Assembly (NCBI GenBank): GCA_945878865.1
Contig: CAMCUD010000034.1
Coordinates: 1-44,752, forward strand
Length of the DNA stretch: 44,752 nt
Direction: 5' to 3'
DNA from: Bifidobacterium breve
Lineage (GTDB): Bacteria; Actinomycetota; Thermoleophilia; Solirubrobacterales; Solirubrobacteraceae
In this document: one piece after another, positions 34,301-41,848 of the stretch
Layout of the letters: every line of letters starts with the position of its first letter
How positions within the stretch are numbered: the stretch's first letter is position 1
Translations under genes and position numbers: made by a program
The notes under the pieces: generated by a model
Told to the model about the DNA's origin: nothing
The model's database searches: none
What the model saw: only the letters and a program-made list of their open reading frames with translations

Positions 34301-34912
34301 CTGTCCCGCGCCGGCGGCGCGAACGTCCTCGATGCCGGCTCGGTGCTCAACCACGGGCACGTGCTCGACGCATTCCTGCCGCGCATCGGCGGACTGACGA
34401 TCGCGACGCTCATCACCGAGGACGTCACCTTCGAGGATCGCGGCGTCGCGTACGTGTCGGCCGACCTGCGCGAGCTGCCGTTCGACGCGGGACGGTTCGA
34501 TCTTGTCGTGTGCGGCTCCACGCTCGAGCACGTGGGTATGGACAACGCGATCTACGGCTCAGACGTCCCACGCGCGGACGATCCCGCAGGCGAGCAGCGC
34601 AGGGCTCTGGACGAGCTGGTCCGCGTGACCGCTCCGGGCGGGCGGATCCTCCTGACGGTGCCGTACGGGCGCGCGGAGGATCACGGCTGGCTGCGTCAGT
34701 ACGACGCGGTCGGTCTGGCGGAGCTCCTGGACGGCCTGCCGAGCGAGATCACCTACTACGGCTACAGGGCGAGTGGATGGCAACGGGTGTCCGCCGCCGC
34801 GCTCGTTGACGCCGGGTACCGCAACGTGCACGCCGACGTCGCCCCGGCGGACGACTTCGCCGCCGCCGCCCGAGGCGTGGCCTGCGCCGTCATCCGGCCC
34901 CCGGGGGCGTGA
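31355..34912 (+). CDS. Multidomain protein: nucleotide-sugar-transferase-like domain, GT4, coiled coil, methyltransferase
   Basis: 1185 residues from ATG 31355. Residues 1 to about 300 resemble a GT-A nucleotide-diphospho-sugar transferase (LTVLTVATAPEVPFARVL). About 330-400 is helical and Trp-rich. About 415-800 is a GT4 domain paralogous to the preceding gene (SEGFGLTPAEAMLLGTPV). About 835-915 is a charged coiled coil. About 930-1185 is a methyltransferase (VLDAGSVLNHGHVLDAF, LPFDAGRFDLVVCGSTLEH, APGGRILLTVPYG). The coiled coil joining a transferase and a methyltransferase recalls the chain-length ruler logic of WbdD. I infer synthesis plus methyl capping of the polymer that the Wzt C-domain may recognise. 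The motif I glycine loop is loose, so activity needs testing. Confidence 0.88.
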   Translation: MPGPLTVLTVATAPEVPFARVLAGSVREHHPSARVVVVAADGAAPDGLPDGVEGLGPADLGLDVPPAQVAVLAPEAASLAVLVPALERVLDETGEVVVLAPDSLLLGPIDDLLIGDAAVTLTGRVLAQTPDDGLHPDAKDFEHLTSIDPGAFVVRSGARDILSGWRARAGGSAWALPQDGTLGMMLAALESTAGVEKIASPAGILAWWALDPGALGRDGTHVTLRGANVSLVRLPGFDVGLPTRLHPQLNRVRVSSDPVLRDLLGDITAGLRAAGADTGRPQPVRLPDGRLLPPAMAGLMAEALVAGAIPGTPADDDDWEAFWAYCNAPAGWGADLGMTRYLEALWESRTDLREVYPDVRGADGAGFVGWAWVHGRDLVPDPLLPPRPAHVPEHVRSGVAGTGARELDPAHTDPVWGVNVAGFFRSELGLGEAARLLIAGLDAVRVPALPVQGSFVPPCRQGAEFTFATPDEAPYPLNILCLNGDAIPAFAEEAGEAFFAGKKTIALWWWEVGDLPASWQESFRWVDEVWVATEHIRDLIAPSCPVPVKKITLPVGDPPVANVTRGDLGLPEEPFVFLYVYDYHSTEARKNPTGLIRAFKQAFPPGSGAHLVLKCINADTMFAHHDRVLLEVGDHPDISFVDTYLSVGEKNALIALSDCYVSPHRSEGFGLTPAEAMLLGTPVIATNYGGVLEFLTEDNAYLVDYELVQVGDHADPYPPDAVWADPDIDQLAARMRYVFEHPEEAVERAARAATEIRAGHTPRAAGVTMEPLLQGHYQTLIEEGLRGLRIAHVPEVDLGTPGVELASVLRGLGQRAGASEKVKWAAQRIKRPFTARRDLVSKQLLDRVGELDAKVHELSAELERHRFAGHAEVLAQFRRTQAAMADAEAREQRRHVAAARLQNKVDEHTRALDRQLPFGPSLHERFPAADRPFSPAYGERHHAFLAEMLQREDLIRRFARLARLPDGYGVALDERVVEFPWLLSRAGGANVLDAGSVLNHGHVLDAFLPRIGGLTIATLITEDVTFEDRGVAYVSADLRELPFDAGRFDLVVCGSTLEHVGMDNAIYGSDVPRADDPAGEQRRALDELVRVTAPGGRILLTVPYGRAEDHGWLRQYDAVGLAELLDGLPSEITYYGYRASGWQRVSAAALVDAGYRNVHADVAPADDFAAAARGVACAVIRPPGA

Positions 34913-35158
34913 GTGCGCGACGTCGGTGAGGCGCTGCGGTTTCGCACGCGGCAGGTTGCGGCGCTGCGTGGCTTGCTCGCGCAGCGCACCGCTGAGCGTG
35001 ACGAGGCGCGCGCCTTGACGGAGGCGGCGCTCGCCGAGTTCGACCGCGCGACAGCCGCCCACGACACGGCGGTGCGCGAGCGCGACGCCGCGCTCGCCGA
35101 GTTGCAGGCCGCGCGCGACGCGGCGGCACGGTCGTGGTGGCGTAGGGGCCGGACGTGA
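34913..35158 (+). CDS. Small coiled-coil protein with WWRR tail
   Basis: 81 residues from a GTG directly after the preceding stop codon, overlapping the next gene by four bases (GTGA). It is almost entirely one Ala/Glu/Arg heptad-type helix and ends in RSWWRRGRT. The overlap on both sides supports a real gene even though no domain is recognisable. The tail resembles the SRWWR segment near the N-terminus of the GT at 27853 and the tail of the 11396 protein. It is probably a scaffold or docking helix for the glycosyltransferases. Confidence 0.68.
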   Translation: MRDVGEALRFRTRQVAALRGLLAQRTAERDEARALTEAALAEFDRATAAHDTAVRERDAALAELQAARDAAARSWWRRGRT

Positions 35159-36270
35159 CCGCTCCCGCGATCGCCGTAGTCATGGCGACCTACGGGGCAC
35201 GCGAGTGGACCGAGCGGGCGCTCGATGCCGTCTCCGCACACACGTCGGTTCCACACGAGGTCGTCGTCGTCGACAACGCCTCGACCGACGGCACACGCGA
35301 CATGATCCGCGAGCGCTTCCCCCGTGTGCGGCTGGTCGCCAACGAGGAGAACGTGGGGTACGGCGCCGCGAACAACCAGGCGGCGCGGCTCACGTCCGCG
35401 CCGGTGCTCGCGCTGCTCAACAGTGACGCGATCGTTCCCCCCGGCTGGGCCGAGCCGCTGCTCGGCGCGCTCAGGCGTCCGGGCGTCGGCGCGGTGGTGC
35501 CGACGCTGGTTCACCTCGACGGGCGCATGCAGACTGCCGGTGCGGTGCTCGGCGCCGACGGGAGCGTCCTCGCACTGGGCAACGGCGCCGACGCTGCGGA
35601 CCCGTTCTATGCGTTCACGCGCGTCTGCGACTTCGGCGCCGGCGCGTGTCTGCTCGTACACACGACGGACTTCCTGGCGGTCGGCGGGTTCGATCCGATC
35701 TACGACCCGGCGTACTTCGAGGACGCGGACCTGTGCCTCAAGCTCGAGGCCCGGGGACAGCGGACGGTCTACGTCCCCGACGTGCGGGTGGAGCACCTGC
35801 AGTTCGCCTCATCCGACCCGGACCGCGCCGCGGAACTCTTCCTGCGCAGTCGGGCGCCGTTCCTCGAGCGCTGGGCTGATCACCTCGCAGTTCGGCGACT
35901 GCCTTCGGTCCTGCCCGAACATCCGGCCCGCACGCTTGCCGCGCGAGATGCGCTGACCCGCGCGCGTGTGCTCGTCGTGTGCGGGGATGCGTTCCCCGAC
36001 CCTCGCATGGCGACGGAGCTGGCCACGCTCGCAGACCCGGTCCGGGAACTTCGCGTGACGGTCATCGCGGCGGCAGGTGACGCTGCTGCCTGGTCGCGCT
36101 GCGGGGCCGAGGCGGTCGTGAGCGAGGATCCCGCCGCGGTTCTCGCGGCGAGGGCCGGGCACTACGACGTCGTGGTGGGCGCGGACCCGCGCATCGCGCG
36201 AGCGCACCAGCCGCAGGCGCTGACGGTCCCGACAGCGCTGGCCGCTGCCGCTGCCGTCGCGGATCTCTAG
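35155..36270 (+). CDS. GT2 glycosyltransferase (WbbL-like)
   Basis: 371 residues. Residues 1 to about 260 form a full GT-A domain of the rhamnosyltransferase-like GT2 group: IAVVMATYGAREWTERAL, VDNASTDGTRDM, LLNSDAIVPPGW as metal site, and FDPIYDPAYFEDADLCLKLE as the acceptor motif. The last 100 residues (LVVCGDAFPDPRMATELA onward) look like a partial Rossmann-type fold without a clear active site. It is coupled to the upstream small coiled-coil gene by a four-base overlap. Its stop shares the palindrome CTAG with the stop of the convergent GT. The donor could be a deoxyhexose, but this is not fixed by sequence. Confidence 0.9.
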   Translation: MTAPAIAVVMATYGAREWTERALDAVSAHTSVPHEVVVVDNASTDGTRDMIRERFPRVRLVANEENVGYGAANNQAARLTSAPVLALLNSDAIVPPGWAEPLLGALRRPGVGAVVPTLVHLDGRMQTAGAVLGADGSVLALGNGADAADPFYAFTRVCDFGAGACLLVHTTDFLAVGGFDPIYDPAYFEDADLCLKLEARGQRTVYVPDVRVEHLQFASSDPDRAAELFLRSRAPFLERWADHLAVRRLPSVLPEHPARTLAARDALTRARVLVVCGDAFPDPRMATELATLADPVRELRVTVIAAAGDAAAWSRCGAEAVVSEDPAAVLAARAGHYDVVVGADPRIARAHQPQALTVPTALAAAAAVADL

Positions 36271-37250
36271 GCCTGCGGCGGCGGTCCGCCGCCCTCGCGC
36301 CAGAGGCGGCTGGGCCAGATCTCGGCGACGACGTCGTCGATCATCCCCATCCGCACGCCGATGCGGAGCATGCGGCGAATCCGAGACCAATCGCCGGCGA
36401 CGTTGAACAGTCCGTCCCCGAGCTCGGCGCAGATCCATCGCATGTGCGCGTGCATCAGCGTCGCCTGGAACGTGATCGTCCCGTACTGCGGAGGAAAGCT
36501 GAGCAGCAGCTCTTCGCTCCCGTCGGGATGGTGTTCCCGGACGCGGCCATAGCAGAGCTCCAGATCGCGGTCTCGGGCGCCGGCGAGCAGCTTCTCGATG
36601 TGGTCGGGCGTGAAGGTGTCGTCGTCGTCGAGCGCGCAGATCCATGCGCCACGGGCGCGCCGGTGGGCCTCGTTACTCGGCGGACCGCCGGCGACGTACC
36701 ACCGTTCCGGAGGCTCCGGGTACGGGCCCCGCATCGGCAGGTTCACGAAGGTCACGCGGGGATCGGCGACACCGCGGATCGCCCGTTCGTGCTCGGGGGA
36801 GGACGCATCGCCGACGATGATGAGCTCCCAGCGCTCGTACGTCTGCGCGAGCACCGACGGGATGGTGCGCTCGAGCAGCGGGCCCGTGTGCTCGTACGTT
36901 GCGATGCAGACGCTGACGAGCGGCTCGGGATCCTCGAACGCGCGCGCGTACTCCGCGGTCTCGCGCAGGCGCCAGAGCTCCTGGCGCTGTGCGGGCTCGT
37001 CGTCGCGCAGGAGCTGCAGGATCTCGACGGTGCGCTCGTGCTCGGCGCGGTCGGCGGCGGCGCGGGCGGCCTCGGCGCGATCGAGCGTGTCGAGCCGGGA
37101 GCTGACGGCGTCCAGGCGCTCGGTGAGCTCGGTGACCGATGCGGTCAGCGCGGCGAGGTCCTCGCGTAGCCCGGCCACGCCCTCGTTCGTCTCGTACAGG
37201 CGCCGTGCGGCGTTGCGGGCTCCGCGGACGGGCTTGGGCCGGGGGGACAC
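36267..37250 (-). CDS. GT2 glycosyltransferase with N-terminal coiled coil
   Basis: 327 residues from GTG 37250, chosen because a TAGCTT box ends seven bases upstream and the upstream frame looks non-coding. Residues about 15-100 form a coiled coil (LREDLAALTASVTELTERL). About 110-300 is a GT2 domain with VSVCIATYEHTGPLL, IVGDASSPEHE and the acidic cluster LDDDDTFTPDH. The coiled coil may tether it to other enzymes of the locus. It is divergent from the acetyltransferase-like gene with only 24 bases between the starts, and convergent with the preceding GT. Confidence 0.88.
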   Translation of the reverse strand: MSPRPKPVRGARNAARRLYETNEGVAGLREDLAALTASVTELTERLDAVSSRLDTLDRAEAARAAADRAEHERTVEILQLLRDDEPAQRQELWRLRETAEYARAFEDPEPLVSVCIATYEHTGPLLERTIPSVLAQTYERWELIIVGDASSPEHERAIRGVADPRVTFVNLPMRGPYPEPPERWYVAGGPPSNEAHRRARGAWICALDDDDTFTPDHIEKLLAGARDRDLELCYGRVREHHPDGSEELLLSFPPQYGTITFQATLMHAHMRWICAELGDGLFNVAGDWSRIRRMLRIGVRMGMIDDVVAEIWPSRLWREGGGPPPQA

Positions 37251-37257
37251 GGGGCGC

Positions 37258-37263
37258 AAGCTA
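37258..37263 (-). promoter_or_regulatory. Putative -10 box TAGCTT, 7 bases before GTG at 37250
   Basis: Minus-strand TAGCTT-N7-GTG. Its upstream TA pair (37262-37263) is also the TA of the plus-strand box TAGCAT, so the two -10 elements interlock. Confidence 0.6.
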
Positions 37264-37267
37264 GCAT
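37262..37267 (+). promoter_or_regulatory. Putative -10 box TAGCAT, 7 bases before ATG at 37275
   Basis: AAGCTAGCATCCGCGCC-ATG. It shares bases 37262-37263 with the opposing minus-strand box. Confidence 0.6.
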
Positions 37268-37274
37268 CCGCGCC

Positions 37275-38198
37275 ATGGGGACCGACCGCGGCGGCTACGG
37301 CCATCCGTCGTACGCCGCGGCGCTCGCGGAGTTCGGCGCTCCGAGAGCGCTCCCGCGCAGCGGCGGGACGCTCCTCGTCCGCGAGATCGACGGCGCAGGC
37401 GCCTCGGACGCAATGGGTGCATATCCGCTGTTCGCCTGCGACGACTGGGGCGGACTCGCCGCCGACCTGCAGGAGCTGGAGGGCGAGCTCGTCAGCGTCG
37501 CGCTCGTCGCCGACCCGTTCGGCGGATGGACCGTCGAGCAGCTCAGTGCGGCGTTCCCCGACCGGCAGATCGCGTTCAAGGAGCATCACGTCGTCGATCT
37601 CGCCGACGGTGATCCGGTGGCCCGCGCGACGAAGCATCACCGGCAGTACGCGCGACGCGGGCTCCGGGCCGTCGCCGTCGAGGAGGTCGCCGACCCGCCG
37701 TCACTGCTGGACGAGTGGGACGCGCTCTACGGCGGCCTCGTCGCCCGCCACGGGATCACCGGCATCTCGGCGTTCTCGCGTGCCTCGTTCGCGGGCCAGC
37801 TCGCGGTTCCCGGGATCGTCGCGTTTCGCGCGACAGCGCTGGACGACGGCGAGCTTGCCGGCGCGGCGCTCTGGTACCTCGACGGCGACGTCGCGTACTG
37901 GCACCTCGCCGCCTACAGCGAGTGCGGGTACCGTCTCGATGCCTCCTACGCGCTCATGGCCACGGCCCTCGAGCGCTTCGCGCAGCCCGGCGGCCCTCGG
38001 TGGGCCGGTCTCGGCGCGGGCGCGGGTGTCGACGCATCGGGCGCGGGGCTCGACCGCTTCAAGGCCGGCTGGGCGACCGAGACACGCACCGCCCACTTCT
38101 GCGGCCGCATCCTCGACCACGCGCGGTACCGCGCGCTGTCCCCCGAGCGGGGGGACACCGCGTTCTTCCCTGCGTATCGCGCCGGGGGTGCGGGGTAG
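37275..38198 (+). CDS. GNAT/FemAB-like acyltransferase
   Basis: 307 residues. The central part (HHRQYARRGLRAVAVEEV, then LLDEWDALYGGLVARHGITG and LAGAALWYLDGDVAYWHLAAYSE) matches the Acetyltransf_6/FemAB-like GNAT superfamily found in exopolysaccharide loci. Such proteins transfer an acyl or aminoacyl group to a sugar amine or hydroxyl. The substrate is unknown. A DegT aminotransferase three genes downstream could supply an amino sugar for acylation. Its stop TAG forms the start of the next gene's -10 box. It has its own TAGCAT-N7 promoter. Confidence 0.82.
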   Translation: MGTDRGGYGHPSYAAALAEFGAPRALPRSGGTLLVREIDGAGASDAMGAYPLFACDDWGGLAADLQELEGELVSVALVADPFGGWTVEQLSAAFPDRQIAFKEHHVVDLADGDPVARATKHHRQYARRGLRAVAVEEVADPPSLLDEWDALYGGLVARHGITGISAFSRASFAGQLAVPGIVAFRATALDDGELAGAALWYLDGDVAYWHLAAYSECGYRLDASYALMATALERFAQPGGPRWAGLGAGAGVDASGAGLDRFKAGWATETRTAHFCGRILDHARYRALSPERGDTAFFPAYRAGGAG

Positions 38199-38201
38199 GA
38201 T
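38196..38201 (+). promoter_or_regulatory. Putative -10 box TAGGAT, 7 bases before ATG at 38209
   Basis: TAGGAT-N7-ATG; its TAG is the stop codon of the preceding gene. No ribosome-binding site is visible. Confidence 0.6.
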
Positions 38202-38208
38202 CGACCGC

Positions 38209-38889
38209 ATGAGCGATGTCGTCGTCTTCGGCGTGGGTCAGTGGGCGGAGCTGTCCCACTTCTACTTCACGCACGACTCCCCCCACAACGTGGTCGGCTT
38301 CATGGTCGACGGCGAGTACCTCGGGCAGGAGACGTTCCACGACCTGCCCGTCGTGGCGTTCGAGGAGGTCGAGCAGCACTTCGCGCCGGCCGAGACGAAG
38401 GCGTTCGTGCCGATCAGCTTCAAGCGCATGAGTCACCACCGCGCCGACAAGCTCGAGGAGACGAAGGCCAAGGGCTACGAGGTCGTCAGCTACGTCAGCT
38501 CGAAGGCCACGACGTTCGCCGACTTCGCCTGCGGCGAGAACTGCTTCATCCTCGAGGACAACACGATCCAGCCGTACGTGAAGCTCGGCCGCAACATCGT
38601 GATGTGGAGCGGCAACCACATCGGCCACCACACGACGATCCACGACCACGTGATGATCACGTCGCACGTCGTGATCAGCGGCGCGTGCGACATCGGCGAG
38701 CACGCGTTCTTCGGCGTCAATGCGACGGTGCGCGACGAGACCGTGATCGGCGCCGAGACGATCGTCGGAGCGGGGACGGCGATCATGGCCGACACCGAGC
38801 CGTTCTCCGTCTACAAGGTCAAGGGCACGGAGCCGGCCGGGTTCCGCAGCGACCAGATGCGCAGCCTGTCGCACAAGTCGGCCGGCTGA
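38209..38889 (+). CDS. Left-handed beta-helix sugar O/N-acyltransferase (NeuD/PglD-like)
   Basis: 226 residues. The N-terminus is a small nucleotide-binding fold (VVVFGVGQWAELSHFYF). From about residue 110 there are hexapeptide repeats (IQPYVKLGRNIVMWSGNHIG, then IHDHVMITSHVVISG, IGEHAFFGVNATV), the turns of a left-handed beta-helix that forms trimers and binds acetyl-CoA. The His pair in GNHIGHHTTI suits the catalytic position. It probably acetylates a sugar or amino sugar of the polymer. A TAGGAT-N7-ATG promoter precedes it, and the next gene starts nine bases after its stop. Confidence 0.88.
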   Translation: MSDVVVFGVGQWAELSHFYFTHDSPHNVVGFMVDGEYLGQETFHDLPVVAFEEVEQHFAPAETKAFVPISFKRMSHHRADKLEETKAKGYEVVSYVSSKATTFADFACGENCFILEDNTIQPYVKLGRNIVMWSGNHIGHHTTIHDHVMITSHVVISGACDIGEHAFFGVNATVRDETVIGAETIVGAGTAIMADTEPFSVYKVKGTEPAGFRSDQMRSLSHKSAG

Positions 38890-38897
38890 CGGGGCGC

Positions 38898-39836
38898 GTG
38901 GCCTGGGAGAAACGCGGCGTGGTCTTCCACGCCGACGGTCAGCATCCATGGATGGCGCACCACGCGTGCGTGCCCACGCCGTGGCTCGTCGACGACGACA
39001 CGCTGCGGATCTACTTCGCGCCGCGCGACGCTGCGGGCAAGTCGCGCGTGACGTACATCGAGGTGGACCCCGCAGACCCTTCGGACGTCCGGTACGTCCA
39101 CGACCGACCGGTCCTTGATCTGGGCGAGCTCGGCGCGTTCGACGACAGCGGCGCGATGCCGACCTGCCTCGTCCCTGACGGGGATCGTCTGTACCTGTAC
39201 TACGTCGGCTGGAGCCCGGCCGTCACCGTGCCGTACCGCAACTCGGTCGGCGTCGCCGTCAGCGAAGACGGCGGCGTCACGTTCGAGCGCGTCTTCCCGG
39301 GGCCGGTCGTCGACCGGACGAAGGACGAGCCGTTCTTCACGGCCAGCCCTTTCGTCCTGAAGGAGGGGCCGCTCTGGCGCATGTGGTACGCGTCGTCGAC
39401 GGGCTTTGCGCGTGTCGACGGGAAGCCCGAGCCCGTGTACGTCATCAAGTACGCGGAGTCCGACGACGGCTTCGTCTGGCGTCGTGACGGCGTCACGCGG
39501 ATCGTCCCGAAGCAGCCGGAAGAGGCCAACGCGCGACCCTGGGTGGTCCGCGACGGCGATGCGTACCGCATGTGGTTCTGCTTCCGCGGCAGCCACCACT
39601 ACCGTGATGACCCAGCAGAGAGCTACCGCATCGGCTACGCCGAATCGGCCGATGGCGTCGACTGGACGCGCAAGGATGAACAGGCCGGGATCGACGTGAG
39701 CGCGCCGGGCTCCGGCTTCGACGACGTCATGGTCACCTACCCGAGCATCTACGACCACCAGGGCACCCGCCACCTGCTGTACAACGGCAACGGGTTCGGC
39801 CTGACGGGGATCGGCCATGCCGTCGCGGCGGTTTGA
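38898..39836 (+). CDS. Glycosidase-like five-bladed beta-propeller protein (GH43/GH32/GH130-type fold)
   Basis: 312 residues from GTG 38898, nine bases after the previous stop. The sequence shows a repeated blade pattern: HPWMAHHACVPTPW, DSGAMPTCLVPDGDRLYLYY, FTASPFVLKEGPLWRMWY, ARPWVVRDGDAYRMWFCFRG, and VMVTYPSIYDHQGTRHLLYNG. These resemble the GH43/GH32/GH130 beta-propeller group, with acidic residues at blade starts. No signal peptide is seen, so it acts in the cytoplasm. That is unusual for a hydrolase in a biosynthetic locus; a phosphorylase, transglycosylase or inactive glycan-binding role are options. The exact family is uncertain. Confidence 0.78.
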   Translation: MAWEKRGVVFHADGQHPWMAHHACVPTPWLVDDDTLRIYFAPRDAAGKSRVTYIEVDPADPSDVRYVHDRPVLDLGELGAFDDSGAMPTCLVPDGDRLYLYYVGWSPAVTVPYRNSVGVAVSEDGGVTFERVFPGPVVDRTKDEPFFTASPFVLKEGPLWRMWYASSTGFARVDGKPEPVYVIKYAESDDGFVWRRDGVTRIVPKQPEEANARPWVVRDGDAYRMWFCFRGSHHYRDDPAESYRIGYAESADGVDWTRKDEQAGIDVSAPGSGFDDVMVTYPSIYDHQGTRHLLYNGNGFGLTGIGHAVAAV

Positions 39837-39846
39837 TCGGGGCGTC

Positions 39847-41043
39847 ATGACGCCATCTCGGCTCGAGGACCTCGCGGTGTTCGGCAGCACGCCGGCGTTT
39901 ACGGAGCCCCGACACGTCGGCCGGCCGAACATGCCTGACCGAGAGCGCGTCCTCGAGCTCGTCGGCGAGGCGATGGACCGCCGGTGGCTGAGCAACGAGG
40001 GCCCGCTGCACGAAGCGTTCCAGGAGCGCGTGCGGCAGATCACGGGCGCCCGGCACTGCGTGGTGGTGGCCAACGCGACGCTCGGCATCCAGCTGGCGGC
40101 GCGCGCCCTCGGGATGGAGGGCGAGATCATCATGCCCTCGTTCACCTTCGTGGGCACGCCACACGCCGTGAGCTGGATCGGCCTCGAGCCGGTCTTCGCC
40201 GAGATCGATCCGCGCACGCACACGCTCGATCCGGCAGCGGTCCGCACGGCGATCGGCCCGCGCACGGGCGGCATCGTCGGCGTCCACTTGTGGGGTCGTT
40301 CGGCAGGGGCGGAGGAACTCGAGGCGATCGCCGAGGAGCACGACCTGCCGCTCGTCTTCGACGCCGCTCACGCGCTCGGCTGCACGCGCGCAGGACGGCC
40401 GGTCGCCACGCTGGGCGACGCGTCGGTCATCAGCTTCCATGCGACGAAGGTCGCCGGCGCCGCTGAGGGTGGCGCGATTCTCACCGACGACGCGGAGCTC
40501 GCCGAACGACTGCGGCGCATGCGGAACTTCGGCTTCGTCGCGTTCGACACCGTCGAAGGGCTGGCGACGAACGCGAAGATGAGCGAGATGAACGCGGCGA
40601 TGGGTGTGGCGTCGCTCGAGCGCTTCGAGGAGTTCGTCGCCGTCAACCGGCGCAACTACGAGGGGTATGTCGCGGGGCTGCAGGACGTCCCGGGCGTGGA
40701 GGTCATCGACTACGCCGACGGAGACGAGCACAACTTCCACTACGTCGTCCTCGAGGTGCCCGCCGCAGTGCGTGATCCCCTGATCCGCGTCCTGCAGGCC
40801 GAGCGCGTGCTTGCACGGCGCTACTTCTTCCCTGGGTGCCACCGCCTGGCACCGTACGCGCCGGCAGGGGCCTCACTGTCTGCGACCGATGAGGTCGCCG
40901 GCCGGGTCGTGACGTTGCCGACGGGCACGGCGATGAGCGCCGACGACGTCGCGCGTGTCTGTGCCATCGTGCGCGTCGCAATGGCGCACGCTGACGACGT
41001 CGTACGACGGCTCGCTGCCGATCCCGCTGGCCTCGGGCGCTGA
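39847..41043 (+). CDS. DegT/DnrJ/EryC1 aminotransferase
   Basis: 398 residues from ATG 39847; an ATG at 39817 overlapping the previous gene is the alternative. This is a PLP-dependent sugar aminotransferase. The PLP lysine is Lys201 in SFHATKVAGAAEGG, the ring-nitrogen Asp lies in VFDAAHALG, and MPSFTFVGTPHAV is the phosphate/substrate strand. Unlike RfbH it keeps the lysine, so it should install an amine on a keto sugar nucleotide. With two acyltransferases upstream, an N-acylated amino-deoxy sugar is a reasonable product. No matching 4,6-dehydratase other than rfbG is in the window, so the substrate is open. Confidence 0.9.
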   Translation: MTPSRLEDLAVFGSTPAFTEPRHVGRPNMPDRERVLELVGEAMDRRWLSNEGPLHEAFQERVRQITGARHCVVVANATLGIQLAARALGMEGEIIMPSFTFVGTPHAVSWIGLEPVFAEIDPRTHTLDPAAVRTAIGPRTGGIVGVHLWGRSAGAEELEAIAEEHDLPLVFDAAHALGCTRAGRPVATLGDASVISFHATKVAGAAEGGAILTDDAELAERLRRMRNFGFVAFDTVEGLATNAKMSEMNAAMGVASLERFEEFVAVNRRNYEGYVAGLQDVPGVEVIDYADGDEHNFHYVVLEVPAAVRDPLIRVLQAERVLARRYFFPGCHRLAPYAPAGASLSATDEVAGRVVTLPTGTAMSADDVARVCAIVRVAMAHADDVVRRLAADPAGLGR

Positions 41044-41046
41044 GCC

Positions 41047-41844
41047 ATGGCGGGATCGGTCCGATCACCGCGCAAGGTCGCGCGGCGCCTGAAGCTCTTG
41101 CCGCTCGCGCGACGGGAACTTCGCACCTGGCCCCGGTTCATGTGGTGCTACGCGCTCGGAATCGTGCCCGGGCGACCGTATGTGTTCCGCAACGGCGCAC
41201 GCTTGCGTATCGCGCGCGGCGTGGAGCATGTGCCGATCATCGAGATCTTCCTGCGCCGCGATTACGGTCCGATGCCCGAGGACGGCGTGGTCCTCGATCT
41301 CGGGGCCAGCACGGGGGTGTTCGCCGCGTACGTTCTCGCGGAGAGCCCGCGAGCGCGGGTGCTGTCGTTCGAGCCGATGCCTGCGTCATACGAGCTGCTC
41401 CGCGAGAACATCCGTTTGAACGGCGGCGAGCAGCGCGTGATCGCGCAGCAGGCGGGCGTGACGGCAGATGGCGGTGAACGTGACCTGATCGTCGGGACGT
41501 TCTTTCCGAGTTTCCTCGCCGATGTGCCCACAGTCGCTGGGGCGACGGAGACGGTGCGCGTGCCCACGGTGACGATCGAGGAGATCTTCCACCGCCACGG
41601 ACTCACGTCGGTGGACGTCCTCAAGCTCGACATCGAAGGCGCGGAGTACGAGGTGCTGTACGGCACCGGCGCAGAGCTCCTTTCGCGCATCTCGGCGATC
41701 CGCATGGAGGGACATGATCTGGATGGCGACCGGCGCAACGTGACGGCGCTGCTGGACTTCCTCACCGACGCCGGGTTCCGCGTGACTCGGCAGGAGCGAG
41801 ACGCGGGCGACGTCGTATCCGTCTGGCTGGATCGGCGAGACTGA
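41047..41844 (+). CDS. FkbM-family methyltransferase
   Basis: 265 residues, starting three bases after the DegT stop. Motif I VVLDLGASTGVFAAYVL, then VLSFEPMPASYELLRENI and the family signature VDVLKLDIEGAEYEVL, are all present. The N-terminal 60 residues are basic and may contact membrane or glycan. It probably O-methylates a sugar of the surface polymer using S-adenosylmethionine. It is a second FkbM enzyme in the window and lacks the N-terminal extra domain of the one at 21594. It is co-directional with the oxygenase that follows four bases later. Confidence 0.88.
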   Translation: MAGSVRSPRKVARRLKLLPLARRELRTWPRFMWCYALGIVPGRPYVFRNGARLRIARGVEHVPIIEIFLRRDYGPMPEDGVVLDLGASTGVFAAYVLAESPRARVLSFEPMPASYELLRENIRLNGGEQRVIAQQAGVTADGGERDLIVGTFFPSFLADVPTVAGATETVRVPTVTIEEIFHRHGLTSVDVLKLDIEGAEYEVLYGTGAELLSRISAIRMEGHDLDGDRRNVTALLDFLTDAGFRVTRQERDAGDVVSVWLDRRD

Positions 41845-41848
41845 GCGC

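Noticed and set aside
31997-34531. An 844-codon open frame on the minus strand opposite the large fusion protein
   Set aside because: High third-position GC keeps antisense frames open. The translation is Arg/Asp/His-rich with no domain, and the plus-strand frame has clear motifs throughout.
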